DNA from: Nemertoderma westbladi
Lineage: Eukaryota > Xenacoelomorpha > Nemertodermatida > Nemertodermatidae
DNA: 64,000 bases
Reading direction: 5' to 3'
Assembly: GCA_032718475.1 (NCBI GenBank)
Contig: JAUCBJ010007055.1
Location: 1 to 64,000 of the forward strand
Part shown: piece by piece, positions 47,450-58,977 of the stretch
Layout of the letters: the number at the start of each line of letters is the position of its first letter
Position numbering within the stretch: position 1 is the first letter of the stretch
Made by a program: the position numbers and the translations under genes
The notes under the pieces: generated by a model
What the model saw: the letters and a program-made list of their open reading frames with translations, nothing else
What the model was told of the DNA's origin: nothing
Database searches by the model: none

Positions 47450-48616
47450 GCGAAATAATGGATTGGCTACCGTTGGGGGCTGAACCCGCGCCCCTCAATA
47501 ACCGTTCAGGTATGCTGAGAGTGAGATTTGTACCACTGATGTCTGGCGCTGGCAGTCCTGTTTAAATTCATTAATTTTTTATACAATCACAATGAGAATC
47601 TTTGGATGATAAGCAGGTACTAATACTAGGTAGTTGAAACTTATGGTAGTTCAGACTTTCAAGTTAAAACTTTCTTGCAACTGGGCCAAGATTACACGAA
47701 TTCATTGACTGATTTGTTCTCTATTTTAGGTAAAAATTATAATAAATAATTAAACCGTTCTAAGGATGTGTACAGATTCATTCATTCATTCATTTACTTT
47801 GAACAATTTTTATACACAACTTGTTTACTTAAAAAGGATCACTTTTAGAGTCTCACGGATGACGACATGGAGATTAGACCCTTCAGCGTAGAACCAACAA
47901 GCGTTTCATCATTTCCAATAAAGTGCAACTTACTGTGTAAAGTGCACTTACTCCCAACCCAATAGGTTTTATGTTGCTAGAGCACACAATACATTGTGCT
48001 CTATCTATCGATCTAACTAAAACAATTATTTAACCTTCAAGAAGAGGGTTTTGTCTTGATGAAATTATTGGAGGTTTTAGAACTTATGTTAAATGTTAAA
48101 TTGTAAATTAATGGACAAGGTTATTGTTTATTAGTTTCATTCCATTCGTTTTTTTTTATTTATATTGAAATTATATTACGAATGTGCTTATAGCACATCC
48201 TATGAAAGAAGAAAAGGGCTTAAAAGACGATAGTGAACAAAAATGAAATTGGAAGGTTATTGTTTTTATAAACTCTGTCACTGTAACCTGCTCCTTTCCA
48301 TTTTCTCACATTATGGAAAGTGAAAAAAACGTGTGAATGAATAAAGTGTTTATTTTTAATACGCGAATCAGAGTAGAAATGAGTTGGTAAAGTTATAGAA
48401 TCTATTTAGATGGTGGCCGGTGGCCCTGTAGGTCGTAGGCCTACCATGTAACCTGCTAACCTCTCCTGTAAATCTATGATCTATACCATTACAGCATACT
48501 GCGTTGTTATAGACTACAGCTAGAATAGAGCAGAGACTCAGCATAAATAGTTCAGTCAGTAGCCCTAGTTAGCTTAACATTAATTAAAACTTAATGTTTA
48601 ATTAAACCTAATTTAA
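47450..48616. other. AT-rich intergenic DNA
   Basis: No gene is supported. A short (CATT)n run lies at about 47776-47796. Confidence 0.5.
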
Positions 48617-49621
48617 CACGTTAGCTGGCGATTGAGCACCGATGCACAATTCGTGTTTTAACTTTACTGCGACAGGTTTTACTCCCTGTCAACTTCTAAC
48701 TGCGGATTGAGCACCGGTGAATATGACCTGTACAACCCTATAGTGCGGAGCTATTTTGGCGTGGCCAGCCTTTAGTGCGGAGGCTATAAGTTGAGCACCG
48801 GAACTCAAATACATCAACTGTTGTCATATTCGGTATCTGTGACCTTTGTATGACTCATGTATATATTTTTTTGGGTTTGTGCACCGGTGCACAATCCGCA
48901 CTACACAAGTGCCAGTGCGGATTGAGCGCCGGTGCTCAATATTTCCACTTATATAAATATGGCGGGATTTTTAAAATGCTCTACTGTAGCATAGCTAGCT
49001 ATTAGGCCTATTTGATTTAGTTCATTGCTAGTTAAGCAATAACTGTTTACTTTTCATGTATTAATTTATATTGCATGAGCAAATGTGCTCTAACAATAAC
49101 AATGTTATTTGATGTTGTTTTACTTTATAAATGTTTTTAAAACCCAAATAATTGATGGCAGTGGGGGGAGGGGAGGGGGGGGGGGTCGTTAAACTGCAGA
49201 CATTATCTACTGGGGTTACCCCCCGAAATTTCGAAAGTGGCCAAAAGTAATTTACTAATGTGATGAGATAATTATTGGTACAGTTTTGAAAATTGTTAAC
49301 CCTGTAAGAAATCATAAAAAATGTATAAAATTTTGATGAAATTCAAACCACTATCTCCGTGCCCAAAGGCATTCCCACAAAATGTAATTAACAAAAAGTA
49401 ATTTGTTGAGCACCGGTGCACAATCCGCACTAGCTAAACGCCAAGCCTCAAATCCTGCTGCAGTCATGGAACAGCACATGGTTGTTCACCGGTGCACAAT
49501 CCGCACTAACTAAACGCCAAGCCTCAAATCTTGCCGCAGTCATGGAACAGCACATGGTTGTTCACCGGTGCACAATCCGCAGTAACAAAGAACCAGTCGT
49601 TTTGGAGCCGCAGCTAACGTG
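48617..49621. mobile_element. TTAA-flanked nonautonomous (piggyBac-like) element, 1005 bp
   Basis: Both termini read CACGTTAGCTG inward and are flanked by TTAA (48613-48616 and 49622-49625). TTAA is the hallmark target of piggyBac transposases. The interior repeats GAGCACCGGTGCACAATCCG, or its inverse, at about 48632, 48705, 48885, 48920, 49408, 49485 and 49562. A 74-bp segment ending CATGGTTGTTCACCGG is duplicated in tandem at about 49432-49577. No transposase is present. Confidence 0.8.
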
Positions 49622-49825
49622 TTAACTATTAATTAATTATTAATTAAAACTTCATCATAAATAACTGGAGAAGCCAGGAAGCTGGCTATATAAGGATACC
49701 TTGTACAGACAAACAAAACCTAAAAGCATTTAGCTTTATACTGAATAGATAGAACGTTCAAGTGAAAGTTTTTTGTCGAAAGATTTACTTTTTTGTCCAA
49801 AATGATTGCTTGGTAGATAAAACGG

Positions 49826-49985
49826 TACGTTACGTAACGTAAAACTATTACGTTCGGTTTACGGAAAAAAATATACAGTAATATTACGTTACGGTATTGA
49901 AAAAGCTATTACGTTACGGTTTACATTACGGAAAAATATTGAGCTACGGTATTCCTGAAAAGGTACCGTAACGTAACATAATAAC
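49826..49985. repeat. TTACGTTACGG-rich inverted sequence
   Basis: GTACGTTACGTAACGTAA at the left and GTACCGTAACGTAAC at the right, with ATTACGTTACGGT repeats between, suggest the remnant of a small palindromic element. Confidence 0.55.
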
Positions 49986-50654
49986 ATCCTTGCTCAAAAC
50001 AAAATCATATATATCTAAAACCCTACAAAACGCAGCGTTTTCAAAACTTCCTTAATTAATAATGCGTCGTAGTGAAGTATTAAGGACCGCCATTGAACCG
50101 AATAGACTAAACTTACTAAGTTGTAAATATACAAAAATACAAAATTGTTGGATTTGCAGATAGTTAACCCTTGGGAGTTAGTGTGGCCCATTCACTGGCT
50201 TGTATGCAACTTCCAAGACAGGTGAAATTAATCCCGGTTATCCCTAGGGCTTCGCGTTTTATGTTCTCTGATAACTTTACTCTCTGATAACTTTACACCC
50301 CTTATAATAAATCGAAATGAAACCAAATTGGTTAAATTGTATTTAATGTTATATAAATTAAGAGATTGAGGTAGTTTTATATGTTACTATATTATTTTAT
50401 TGCAGCATGTTATGTCAAAAACTTACCGGTAGGAATGCTACACCTACAACCAAACTATGATTTTCATACATAGTTTTTACTGTTTGATTTCTAAGCTATA
50501 GGCTCTGCAAGCACCACGGACTCAGTATATTTAATCTTATACAACATTTACCCGTAACCTCTACCCGGCGAATGGCGCTAAATGTGTCTTTATTTACATA
50601 GTATAACTGACATGCAGCAATAATTAATGCTTGTACTGTAAGAAGATATTGTGC

Positions 50655-50780
50655 TGCTGATTCCCACGCCCTGGACAGCTGATTAATGACAGACCATGCT
50701 TTCCCTTTACGGATATGGAGACCTCTGCATCTGCACCCTCTGATTCGCTACAACACCGAGTTAAAGCGCATCAAGTGATG
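50655..50780 (-). mobile_element. Probable old LINE relic
   Basis: CCATGCTTTCCCTTTACGGA and GGAGACCTCTGCATC loosely parallel CCATGCCTTTCCCTTACGTA and GAAGGTCCTCGCC at 62743-62777 of the LINE. The match is short and diverged. Confidence 0.4.
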
Positions 50781-51137
50781 TAAGTTCTTCTTGCTCCATT
50801 ATTGTCGATGTCAGCGTCCAAGGGTCGAACCGTTGTCATAGATTTAGGGGGGGGGGGGGGGGGGGGGCGTTTGGGTCTAGTTAGGCCTATTGGGTGTGGT
50901 ATACTAGTTTTTTTTTCTACCCTTGTCTGAGTGTCACCATTTGGCCTCCCAGGTAAGGGTTTAAGTCAAACGGATCATTATCTATGAGAGAGGGGAGAAA
51001 CCAAGTACTCGCACACATGTGGAAATAGAGGCGGCCATGGTATTATTATTACAGCGCATGGGATTGCCAATGTCTCGAAAAATTTTCAAGTGATGAGTGT
51101 AGTTTAGTATAAATCCTAGACGTGCATTTCTGTCAAA

Positions 51138-51974
51138 TCAGGTAGTCGTCTTGGTTGTTTCGACAATTGTATCATCGCTATTTTCGTTAACATCGTCGGC
51201 GTACTTGTAAACAAAATCGTCAGTCCCCCCCATGTACCTAAATAATTGGTTCGCCGATACATAATCTGTAATACTATCTTTATCGACAACTATTATTCGG
51301 TTCCAGTCCTCTTTATCTAATAAACGTCTAATAATCGCCCACATCGCGCTGAAAACCGGCGACGTTTCCGTATCGAACGCTAATAAATACGCGAATGAGT
51401 CGGGGTAGTAGTCTTTCATACAGTCGAGGAAGAACTTTGTAAACGACATATCAGTGTTGGTCGGACCAGCTTCGTGCATGTCGAAAAGTACTGTAAACTG
51501 AGAGTCGATATTCCCAAAATATTCCCTCTCCAATTTGTAAACAAAAAGGCGTTGGGATTTTTCGCTTTGCGAGGGTTTATGAAAACGAGCGTGGCTCATT
51601 AGCAGTCTGGTGCCGTTCAAGTCGCGATTGTGGAAATACATCACGCCTTGTCGAAGAATCGATGGATCTATGGTTTCCTTAGTGATGTCATTGACTCCGA
51701 ATTTCTTTCTCCACTTTAAACTCACGTGAATCTGTTTTACAACTGCATCTACTAATTTGCTGTTGTTTGTTTGTTTGTGATTGTGTCGTAGGAACCGCCA
51801 TACCCATTTGTCGTTGGAGTTTATCCTTTCAACGTCTCTGGGGTCGTAACCCGCCTTCGCTATATCGTCTTTGTGTTTGGCAGCGAAAGAATCTCTTACT
51901 TGTGTGATCAGCTCAAAGTCTTCATCTGAACTTGGTATCGTAGCAAATTTATTTTCAAAAACCGGAGGAGCCAT
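51138..51974 (-). CDS. CRAL-TRIO lipid-binding protein, MOSPD2-like, paralogue 1
   Basis: This is a single-exon frame of 278 codons from an ATG at 51974. CRAL-TRIO proteins bind small hydrophobic ligands or phospholipids in a pocket. Residues about 18-100 form the CRAL-TRIO N-terminal helical part (…DKWVWRFLRHNHKQTN…SLKWRKKFGVNDIT). About 105-260 is the lipid-binding domain, with TVLFDMHEAGPTNTDMSFTK, YYPDSFAYLLAFD and YVSANQLFRYMGGTDDFVYK. The last block is closest to the YVSxExLPxxMGGTDxFxY motif of MOSPD2, a membrane-contact-site tether. The MSP domain and C-terminal anchor of MOSPD2 are absent, so this is a soluble short form. It ends in a Thr/Asp-rich tail. Its partner lies 5 kb away on the same strand. 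Confidence 0.85.
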   Translation of the reverse strand: MAPPVFENKFATIPSSDEDFELITQVRDSFAAKHKDDIAKAGYDPRDVERINSNDKWVWRFLRHNHKQTNNSKLVDAVVKQIHVSLKWRKKFGVNDITKETIDPSILRQGVMYFHNRDLNGTRLLMSHARFHKPSQSEKSQRLFVYKLEREYFGNIDSQFTVLFDMHEAGPTNTDMSFTKFFLDCMKDYYPDSFAYLLAFDTETSPVFSAMWAIIRRLLDKEDWNRIIVVDKDSITDYVSANQLFRYMGGTDDFVYKYADDVNENSDDTIVETTKTTT

Positions 51975-52944
51975 TTTTATTTAGTTTTAATTTTATTACA
52001 ATCTGTTTAAAATCTTTTAAATAATGTACCAAAACGTACTGTATTTGTTGTTTGAACGAAGTAATAATATGGAGATGGTGACTACAGTAAACTACTCTGT
52101 TCATGTGAGCTGATGCCTGATGGTATTGCCTCATATAAATTGCGTTGGAAGATGATGCATTCCATATGTTAGTAAGAAATGGAAGGCTGCTACTGCATAG
52201 CATAACTCTTTATCCCTGTAAATCAATAAAATTATGATAAACTATGTTCAACAAGTTGGTGTAGTTTAATGTAATGTCGACAATAATTACGTCAATGAGA
52301 ATTGAATGTAACACATATACCACTTGGATACAATAACGAAAATACGCTTTCATTTTTTTTTATAAACAACATTGTTTACATATTATTATTACAAATAGTA
52401 AAATGACCCCCGCATTTGTTAATTCAATACGTAATAACGAACCTGCCTATTACTGGCCAGGGTAGTTCTTGTCAAGAGTTGAGCCGTTCAAAAACACGAT
52501 GTGGTTGTGTGGGGGTGTGTATGTATGTATAACCATCCAATATCTCAACAACTCATGCAGGTACGCAAAAATATTAATAACAAACTCTACATGAATTTTG
52601 GTTGCGCACAAGACGATATTTTTTGTGGCGTTTCTATCACGGGGTCACTGAAAAATAGCGGTTTTGAAAATTTAAAATCGAATTTCACCGATTTAAACTC
52701 GTCGAGTATGCACCAACTTTTTTATTTGGGCTATTCAGTCATTTGAGCAACATATTTGAGCCTCAGAATCTTGTCAAATATCGCCAATCTCGCACAGAAC
52801 GTCGCCAAAATTTGCTAGTCCGGCAAAAAAAAACGCACAAATTCGAGCTTTTATAAGAGTAAATTATTGGTTGCGGAATAATATGATTCAACTAGAAAAG
52901 CCAGCAAGCTGGCTACAAGGAGACCGTGCATAGACAAACGTAGT
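51975..52944. other. Intergenic DNA between the CRAL-TRIO paralogues, part 1
   Basis: No gene is supported. GCCAGCAAGCTGGCTA...GACAAACG at 52899-52940 resembles 49672-49713 (GCCAGGAAGCTGGCTATATA...), so a short dispersed repeat may be present at both. Confidence 0.5.
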
Positions 52945-53232
52945 GTTAGTTGGGATTGGGGACGTTAGTGCCCGCGAGACGTTAGTGCCCGCGAGTCATT
53001 AGTGCCCGGGAACCTTGTCTGCAAGTGAGACGTTAGTGCCCGCGAGTAATTAGTGCCCGAGGACCTTGTCTGCAAGTGAGACGTTAGTGCCCGCGAGTAA
53101 TTAGTGCCCGAGGACCTTGTCTGCAAGTGAGACGTTAGTGCCCGAGGACCTTGTCTGCAAGTGAGACGTTAGTGCCCGAGGACCTTGTCTGCAAGTGAGA
53201 CGTTAGTGCCCGCGAGTCATTAGTGCCCGCAC
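52945..53232. repeat. GTTAGTGCCCG minisatellite, 51-bp and 34-bp units
   Basis: Long units carry two TTAGTGCCCG cores, as in GACGTTAGTGCCCGCGAGTA followed by ATTAGTGCCCGAGGACCTTG and TCTGCAAGTGA. Short units lack the middle piece. About six units in all, with no coding frame. Confidence 0.92.
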
Positions 53233-53959
53233 CCCGCACTGAATTGGGAAGTTGGTATAAGGCAATCCGTTTTTCTTCTTACTTATCCCATACCCCATTC
53301 AACCAAAGTCATTGACAACGGCCTCCTCCATTAACATGCAGTAATTTAATTAATTCTCTAATTTAATTAACTAAAAGTACTACTTTACTTTTAATTCGTC
53401 GACAAAATGTCAGACAGTCGACTGAGTATTTTCCTTGAAATCATTACTTCATTATAAAATATATTTGTTAATTATTTGTTAGTATACAAATTAAGTATAC
53501 TCAATCAAAAGTAGGTTATCTATCTACTTTATAAACAATCAAACGATGTTGCTTAATCCTCATTCCTTGAAGACTTTACTGCAAAATCAAATAATATAAA
53601 TGCTACCATGTCTAGCTGAGGTTGATAATCATAAAAGATCGAAAATCGTAGAAGTTTTCTTATGTAATAGTCTTTTTCAAATTGTAGCAGATGGGGATGA
53701 ATATTATTGTTGCAATCATAATTATACCTCTCCAGGGTAAAATCGACATGCGTCGACCTGTATTCTGTGTTCAGCATTACATATTGATATGATATACATA
53801 TTACTATACATACTATATATATAGATATTATTCAACTATGAAACACTATTAATAAATGAATGGCACTGTTTTGAAACAAATAGCTAATAAAGGCCACTGA
53901 ACTGTTACACTTGAATGATATTAATGGATAATTTCTTTATAATTAACATTAAAGGGGAG
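53233..53959. other. AT-rich intergenic DNA
   Basis: No gene or repeat of note was seen. Confidence 0.45.
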
Positions 53960-54537
53960 TTAGGGAGAGGGGTACATCTCCCTGTCCAAATCCCTGACTC
54001 CCGCCCCGTCCCCGAACCCCAGACCCCTCCAGGGCCTCCTTCCACCGCGGAGGCACAGATAGTTTGCCCTTAATAAGGCGAACTGCAGTTGCCTTCTCAC
54101 AGCCCCCAGGACTGCTCCCAACACCCGCTGCCTCATCCCCGCCCTCCTCACCACCAGTGCGTCCGCGAGGTGGAGGATGAATTTCTCGCCCTCGGCGCCC
54201 CAGACTCCGTCGGTGGAGCACACGATGGGGGTGAAGTTCATCCGCCTCGACTCACAGGGCTCCTGGTAGTGGGCCTTCTTCTCGCGTTCTATCTGTGAGA
54301 GAAGGGTCTCCACAGAGCGGTTTGAACGAACGTAGGAGGTGGCGTCGACATTAATTACAGCGATATCGAAAGACGCCACCACCTGATTCGTCCAAACCCC
54401 CCTGGTGACCAGGTCAGCCCGAACCCCCCCAACCGTCGTCCCCTCCGAGTCCAGGTGCCCGTTCCGCAGCACCACCTCCCGCTCTACGTTCGAGTTCCCG
54501 TACGCCTCTGCTAGGAGGTCCCCAAGCCTTTCGTCTT
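53960..54537 (-). pseudogene. Retroelement ORF C-terminal fragment with nuclease-like motif
   Basis: The frame is open from about 54537 (LKDERLGDLLAEAYGN...) to 53960 and is GC-rich compared with its surroundings. RADLVTRGVWTNQVVASFDI, then INVDATSY, then EREKKAHYQEPCESRRMNFT, then PIVCSTDGVWGAEGEKFI and a C-terminal FALLRANYLCLRG fit a C-terminal block common in invertebrate retroelement polyproteins. The D...FDxxV spacing recalls a PD-(D/E)xK nuclease, but the family is from memory and not verified. Upstream RT sequence is absent, so this is a truncated copy. An alternative is an unrelated host fragment. Confidence 0.5.
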
Positions 54538-54904
54538 TGAGTGATTAGTTAAAGGCCAAAATATGATATCCCACTCCATAGCGAATAAAATGAAAACGAA
54601 AGTTTGTTGTGTTTGTGTGATATATGAATGTCTAGAAAGTTCAGGCAGTGTTGGTGTTCTGTTTGGTGTCTGAAATGTAATCAGGAATTTATATAGATAT
54701 TATACACACTACATATTAAATTTCCTGGTTACTTGCAATATTTTTAATAGGATTTTGTTGAATTATATAATATTGTAGTAATTTATATATTAATTTGGTT
54801 AACATTCAATACAGCTCCTACTTTAGGCTTAGTCAATTTATTATCTGATGATACAAACATGAATTTATTATTTCAAAACGGTCTCAATGCCTTTCACCAC
54901 GGGC

Positions 54905-54985
54905 ACACAGGGAAATGCCGGGGTTTGGGGGCGGCAGCCCCCAAGAAAAGAAGCGGGGGTTTGGGGGCGGTAGCCCCCAATAAAA
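54905..54985. mobile_element. G-rich transposon-end-like repeat
   Basis: GGGGTTTGGGGGCGG(C/T)AGCCCCCAA occurs twice in tandem. Each copy can fold into a GGGGGC/GCCCCC hairpin. Similar text is frequent at transposon ends in animal genomes. No partner was found. Confidence 0.45.
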
Positions 54986-55124
54986 TGAAAAACAAACAAA
55001 ATTTGACTATAAAATGTTTCTTTTATAATTTTGAAAAAACTTGTCTAGATACAACTTGTCCTGTAACCATCTTTAACTTTTGTTTATTGCTTTGATGCAC
55101 CCAGATTAATTTTAACACTTTAAC

Positions 55125-55215
55125 CGGGGGGCAAGTGTCCGGGGGGGGGAGTGTCCGGGGGGAAGTGTCCTACTTGTGCGGGGGGGGGGGGGGGTGTCCG
55201 GGGGGGAAGTGTCCT
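55125..55215. repeat. G-rich GTGTCCGGGGGG low-complexity run
   Basis: Irregular repeats of AAGTGTCCGGGGGG with G-runs up to 14. Slippage-prone and possibly G-quadruplex forming. Confidence 0.85.
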
Positions 55216-55340
55216 AGATCCTTGATTACTGTCTGGGATAGAGAGAGTAAAACATTTAGCAAGTAATATAGGCAGGCCTTCTTCTGTGCAGTTTGGGCCT
55301 ATCCATTCAATAAATACGTAGTAGTAGCTTACTAGGCCCT

Positions 55341-55395
55341 CATGAGTAGCTCAGCTGGTGATGGAAATTTGAGGGGCAGGTTCGTTTAAAACCAT
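55341..55395 (+). ncRNA. tRNA-like pol III promoter remnant
   Basis: TAGCTCAGCTGG (55347-55358) is a perfect box A and AGGTTCGTTT (55378-55387) a partial box B, 31 bp apart. Box B lacks the ANTCC part and no cloverleaf forms, so this is a decayed SINE head or tRNA pseudogene. Confidence 0.4.
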
Positions 55396-56103
55396 GTTAT
55401 TGTTTTGCTTATCTAATACTGTATGAGTATAGTAGTACGTATATAATTAATAATATCGCTAACCGTAACAGCTATCCTGGTTTCTAACTTGTTGATTTTC
55501 TGTATTTTTTTTGTTTGTTGAACTTTTATTGTGCAGCTTCTGTTATAGGGAATTTAACTTTTTAAATATGTTCAATAATTCTTGCAATTATTGCTATAAT
55601 TACAGTAATTTTGTGTTTTTTATAACAATAACAAATTGAACCATCCTTACTTACGTAGTAATTAATCGATTAACTTTACTATTCTTAACTGCTTTTCTGT
55701 AATTGTTAAATCAATTTTTCAAGAGATTCCAGTACCCCGCCCCACTTCTCTCACTATTGTGTCAAGCATAGCAAAAAACGTATATCGTAAAACAATTACT
55801 CATGTTTCTATTTTTATTCTAATTTAATTACAAATAGTTTGTAAAAATATGTTACTAAAATATATCATTGGTACGGATTAAGTTAATTTGTAGGCCTATA
55901 ATCTCATAGAGTTAAAATTATATATTATATTATTTACTCTGCTCATATAAAGTACTGTAGCACCATTAATATCACTAAAAGTTTCATTTTCTAATTTTTT
56001 GTTAACTACGACCAAACACGTGGGATTATTTATTTCTAACCGAATATTGAAAATTACAACCGTTTATTTGGCAAATAGTTAAAATAGGCAATTAGGCGAA
56101 AAG
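55396..56103. other. AT-rich intergenic DNA
   Basis: No gene or repeat is supported. Confidence 0.45.
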
Positions 56104-56973
56104 TTACGCTCGTTCCATAACTTGTTCCTCATTGCTCTCAGCGACTATTTCTCCTTTATCGTCATCTTTGGGTCCTTTATCACCATCCTCGGCGGAGTCA
56201 TCAGTGTAGGAGTAAACGAAATCATCAGTACCTCCCATATGCAGCAGTAATTTGTCTTCGGAGATATATTCTTTGATGTTATCTTTATTTGTAAATATTA
56301 TTCTACTTTGTTCTTCCTTTTCTAGCAAATGCTTTACCACGGTCCAAATGGCACTGAAAACTCTCGACATCTCGAATGCCAGAAGGTACTCGAACGAATC
56401 GGGGTAGTAATATTTCAAACAATTGATGAAAAACTTGGTGAAAGTCATGTCTGAATTTGCTACTCCGGCGTCATGCATATCGAATAACACCGTAAAAGGA
56501 TTCCCAATATTCCCAAAGTATTCGCCTTCTAACATATATACAAAGAATCGCTGAGCCTCGTAGCATTGTGAAGGTTTATGGAAACGAGCGTGGCTAATCA
56601 ATAATTTCACTCCGTTTTTATCGTGATTATGGAAATACATCCCGCCTCTCTCGAAAAACACTTTATCTATGTTTTCCTTAGTGATGTCATTGACCCCGAA
56701 TTTATTTCTCCACTTTAAACTCACGTGAATCTGTTTTACAACGGCGTCTACTAATTTGCTGTTGTTTGTTTGTTTGTGATTGTGACGTAGGAACCGCCAC
56801 ACCCATTTGTCGTTGGAGTTTATCCTTTCAACGTCTCTGGGGTCGTAACCCGCCTTCGCTATATCGTCTTTGTGTTTGGCAACGAAAGAGTCTCTTACTT
56901 GTGTGATCAGCTCAAAGTCTTCATCTAAACTTGGGATCGTAGCAAATTTATTTTCAAAAACCGGAGGTGCCAT
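56104..56973 (-). CDS. CRAL-TRIO lipid-binding protein, MOSPD2-like, paralogue 2
   Basis: Single-exon frame of 289 codons; the ATG at 56973 aligns with the start of paralogue 1. Residues 1-103 differ from paralogue 1 at only about four positions, and the DNA is nearly identical there. From about residue 104 onward identity falls sharply (for example KVFFERGGMYFHNHDKNG for PSILRQGVMYFHNRDLNG), while the hallmark blocks FTVLFDMHDAG, YYPDSFEYLLAF and HMGGTDDFVYSY remain. The tail is longer and acidic (DDSAEDGDKGPKDDDKGEIV). It also lacks the MSP domain. Regulation is not visible; the upstream DNA is unlike that of paralogue 1 right up to the ATG. Confidence 0.85.
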   Translation of the reverse strand: MAPPVFENKFATIPSLDEDFELITQVRDSFVAKHKDDIAKAGYDPRDVERINSNDKWVWRFLRHNHKQTNNSKLVDAVVKQIHVSLKWRNKFGVNDITKENIDKVFFERGGMYFHNHDKNGVKLLISHARFHKPSQCYEAQRFFVYMLEGEYFGNIGNPFTVLFDMHDAGVANSDMTFTKFFINCLKYYYPDSFEYLLAFEMSRVFSAIWTVVKHLLEKEEQSRIIFTNKDNIKEYISEDKLLLHMGGTDDFVYSYTDDSAEDGDKGPKDDDKGEIVAESNEEQVMERA

Positions 56974-58977
56974 TAACAACTACGATTTATAAAAAATATA
57001 CTATCCGATTGAATAACAAGTAATTAAATTAAAATGAAAAAGGAAATATAATTTTATAATTAAACAAGTCCACAATATTTCATTCCATGATAATTGGCAA
57101 TAAGTCACTAAACGTTATTAAAATAAAAGCCTATTGATTGAATCCTATTAGAATTGTAAGTAAGGAAACTAACTTGTAAATATTAAACCTGGATCCATTG
57201 CGGATCATTACGGTGAATGATGGACGACATATATTTACAAACCAGTCTTGGATCGGGAATCATTGCCAGAACGTGAAATGAAACTTTTATAGAGCGGCGG
57301 GGTCAATTTCCCCCAGGGACTGAGTTTATGGTAGAAATAAAATGGGATAATATAGGGAAATCCTTACTGAATTTCGTTTAAACGAAGCAGTAGGCTAGGC
57401 CTAATGGATGAGAGGGTAGGGTAGGTCATAGAAAAACTCATAATTAATTTTATTGAACTAATATAGCCACCGGGGCGTCAAGCCGGGAGTTAATTGATAT
57501 TAAAAAATTAATCGCCAGACAGGCGTTTTCTAAACTGAATAATTGAACTGTAACAAAACATTTAATATTTAAATACTAACTTATTGATTTTTGCATTAAA
57601 TTTATGGTGTCACTCGTCTGCACTACTGCACTGAGATTAACATTGAACTTACCGCTTCACGCGTCTGATGCTGATTACTGTAAAGATTTTCGTCTAATTT
57701 TGTCGATGCGGAATAAAAGTAACAGGATGGGAAATTAGACATATCAACGTCGGGCTGACAGACAGATACACCAACCATACAAACAGTACAACCAAAAACT
57801 AATTAAAGAGACGGGGATTTTCTCAACAGTTGGATCGCCCACATTGCTGCATGGTGAATCTGTCAGTCGCCAGTCGGTCGATTTGTCAAATTATTTTGCC
57901 AATAACGTTTTACGTCGAGGAAAGAAAGGAGATGGAACGTATTTCGTGTAGGCCTACCACCAGTTTTCCTCTCATAAAGTTTAAGTTAACAAATGGATAA
58001 AGCGTCTGACCACTGCTGTACTGTAATCATTAACAAGATAATATAGCTGACACACCTCTCCCACTCCTACAAATAAACATGAAATGGGTATAATTGCGGT
58101 ATTGCTTTGTTATACAGTGTATCCTCTCAGCTACAGATAAGGAAAGTTCATAGTACAGTACATTTAATTCAGTCAAACTCAACATGTTATGGAACAGTGT
58201 TGGGTGTGCAATTATGGCGCGATGTAGTAAATAATGTGAGGTCGTAGGCCTGCCATAAAGTGTACTCAACTGTCTGCGCAAGCTATCTGGTTATCCGCAC
58301 CTGAATGAAGTTCGTTGAAATTAAAGGGATAATTGGACGTGAGGTAATTAATTATAATTTTATTTTATGCATCATAACTTATATATAATTTCTTCGATTG
58401 CAGTTACAGAGCAGCAAAAACAATATAATTGAAAAGAGCGGTAAAATTAAAGAAGAGCTAACCAAAAATCTGCAAAACCTCATCAGATGAACATGTTTAA
58501 CAGCTCATTCAATCATTATATTTCTATTTATCATTATACTGTAATGTTATTGTGAAATATTGTCCACTGTTATGCGTTGGGGTTGCTGTGTGATAATATA
58601 CTAATACATTAGTGTATTATTTTTTATTCCATGAAAGTGAAGTGAAACAAATTACAAACAAAACATTGTTCTAGAACACATTCGTTATTGTGTAAAATAA
58701 ACAATACCCTCAGAGTTTTTATGAATGTGACAAAAATGTGAAAGACCCAAAGAACATCAACTTGAAACCGCAACCTACAACTAATTGGTAAAACCAAATC
58801 AAGTCAAACCAAACCACCATCCATGAATAAGTCTTTACCATACCTAAATACGTCCCCCGGCCCGCCCAAGCCAACCAACCCCACCCCAACCCCAACCCCT
58901 AATTAGCGCCACCACCCACCCCAACCCCCTAATTAGTTCCACCACCCATCCCATTAAAACCCCTTGGCGTTCAGGAT
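56974..58977. other. Intergenic DNA; CCCAACC-rich patch near its end
   Basis: No gene is supported. 58865-58958 contains CCCCAACCCC and CCTAATTAG(C/T)(G/T)CCACCACCCA, repeated twice. GACAGACAGA at 57757 resembles tails of interspersed repeats elsewhere in the window. Confidence 0.5.

Noticed and set aside
47465-47560. tRNA-like segment on the minus strand (GGGTTCAGCCC)
   Set aside because: Box B deviates at the conserved A58 position, box A is poor, and no cloverleaf forms.
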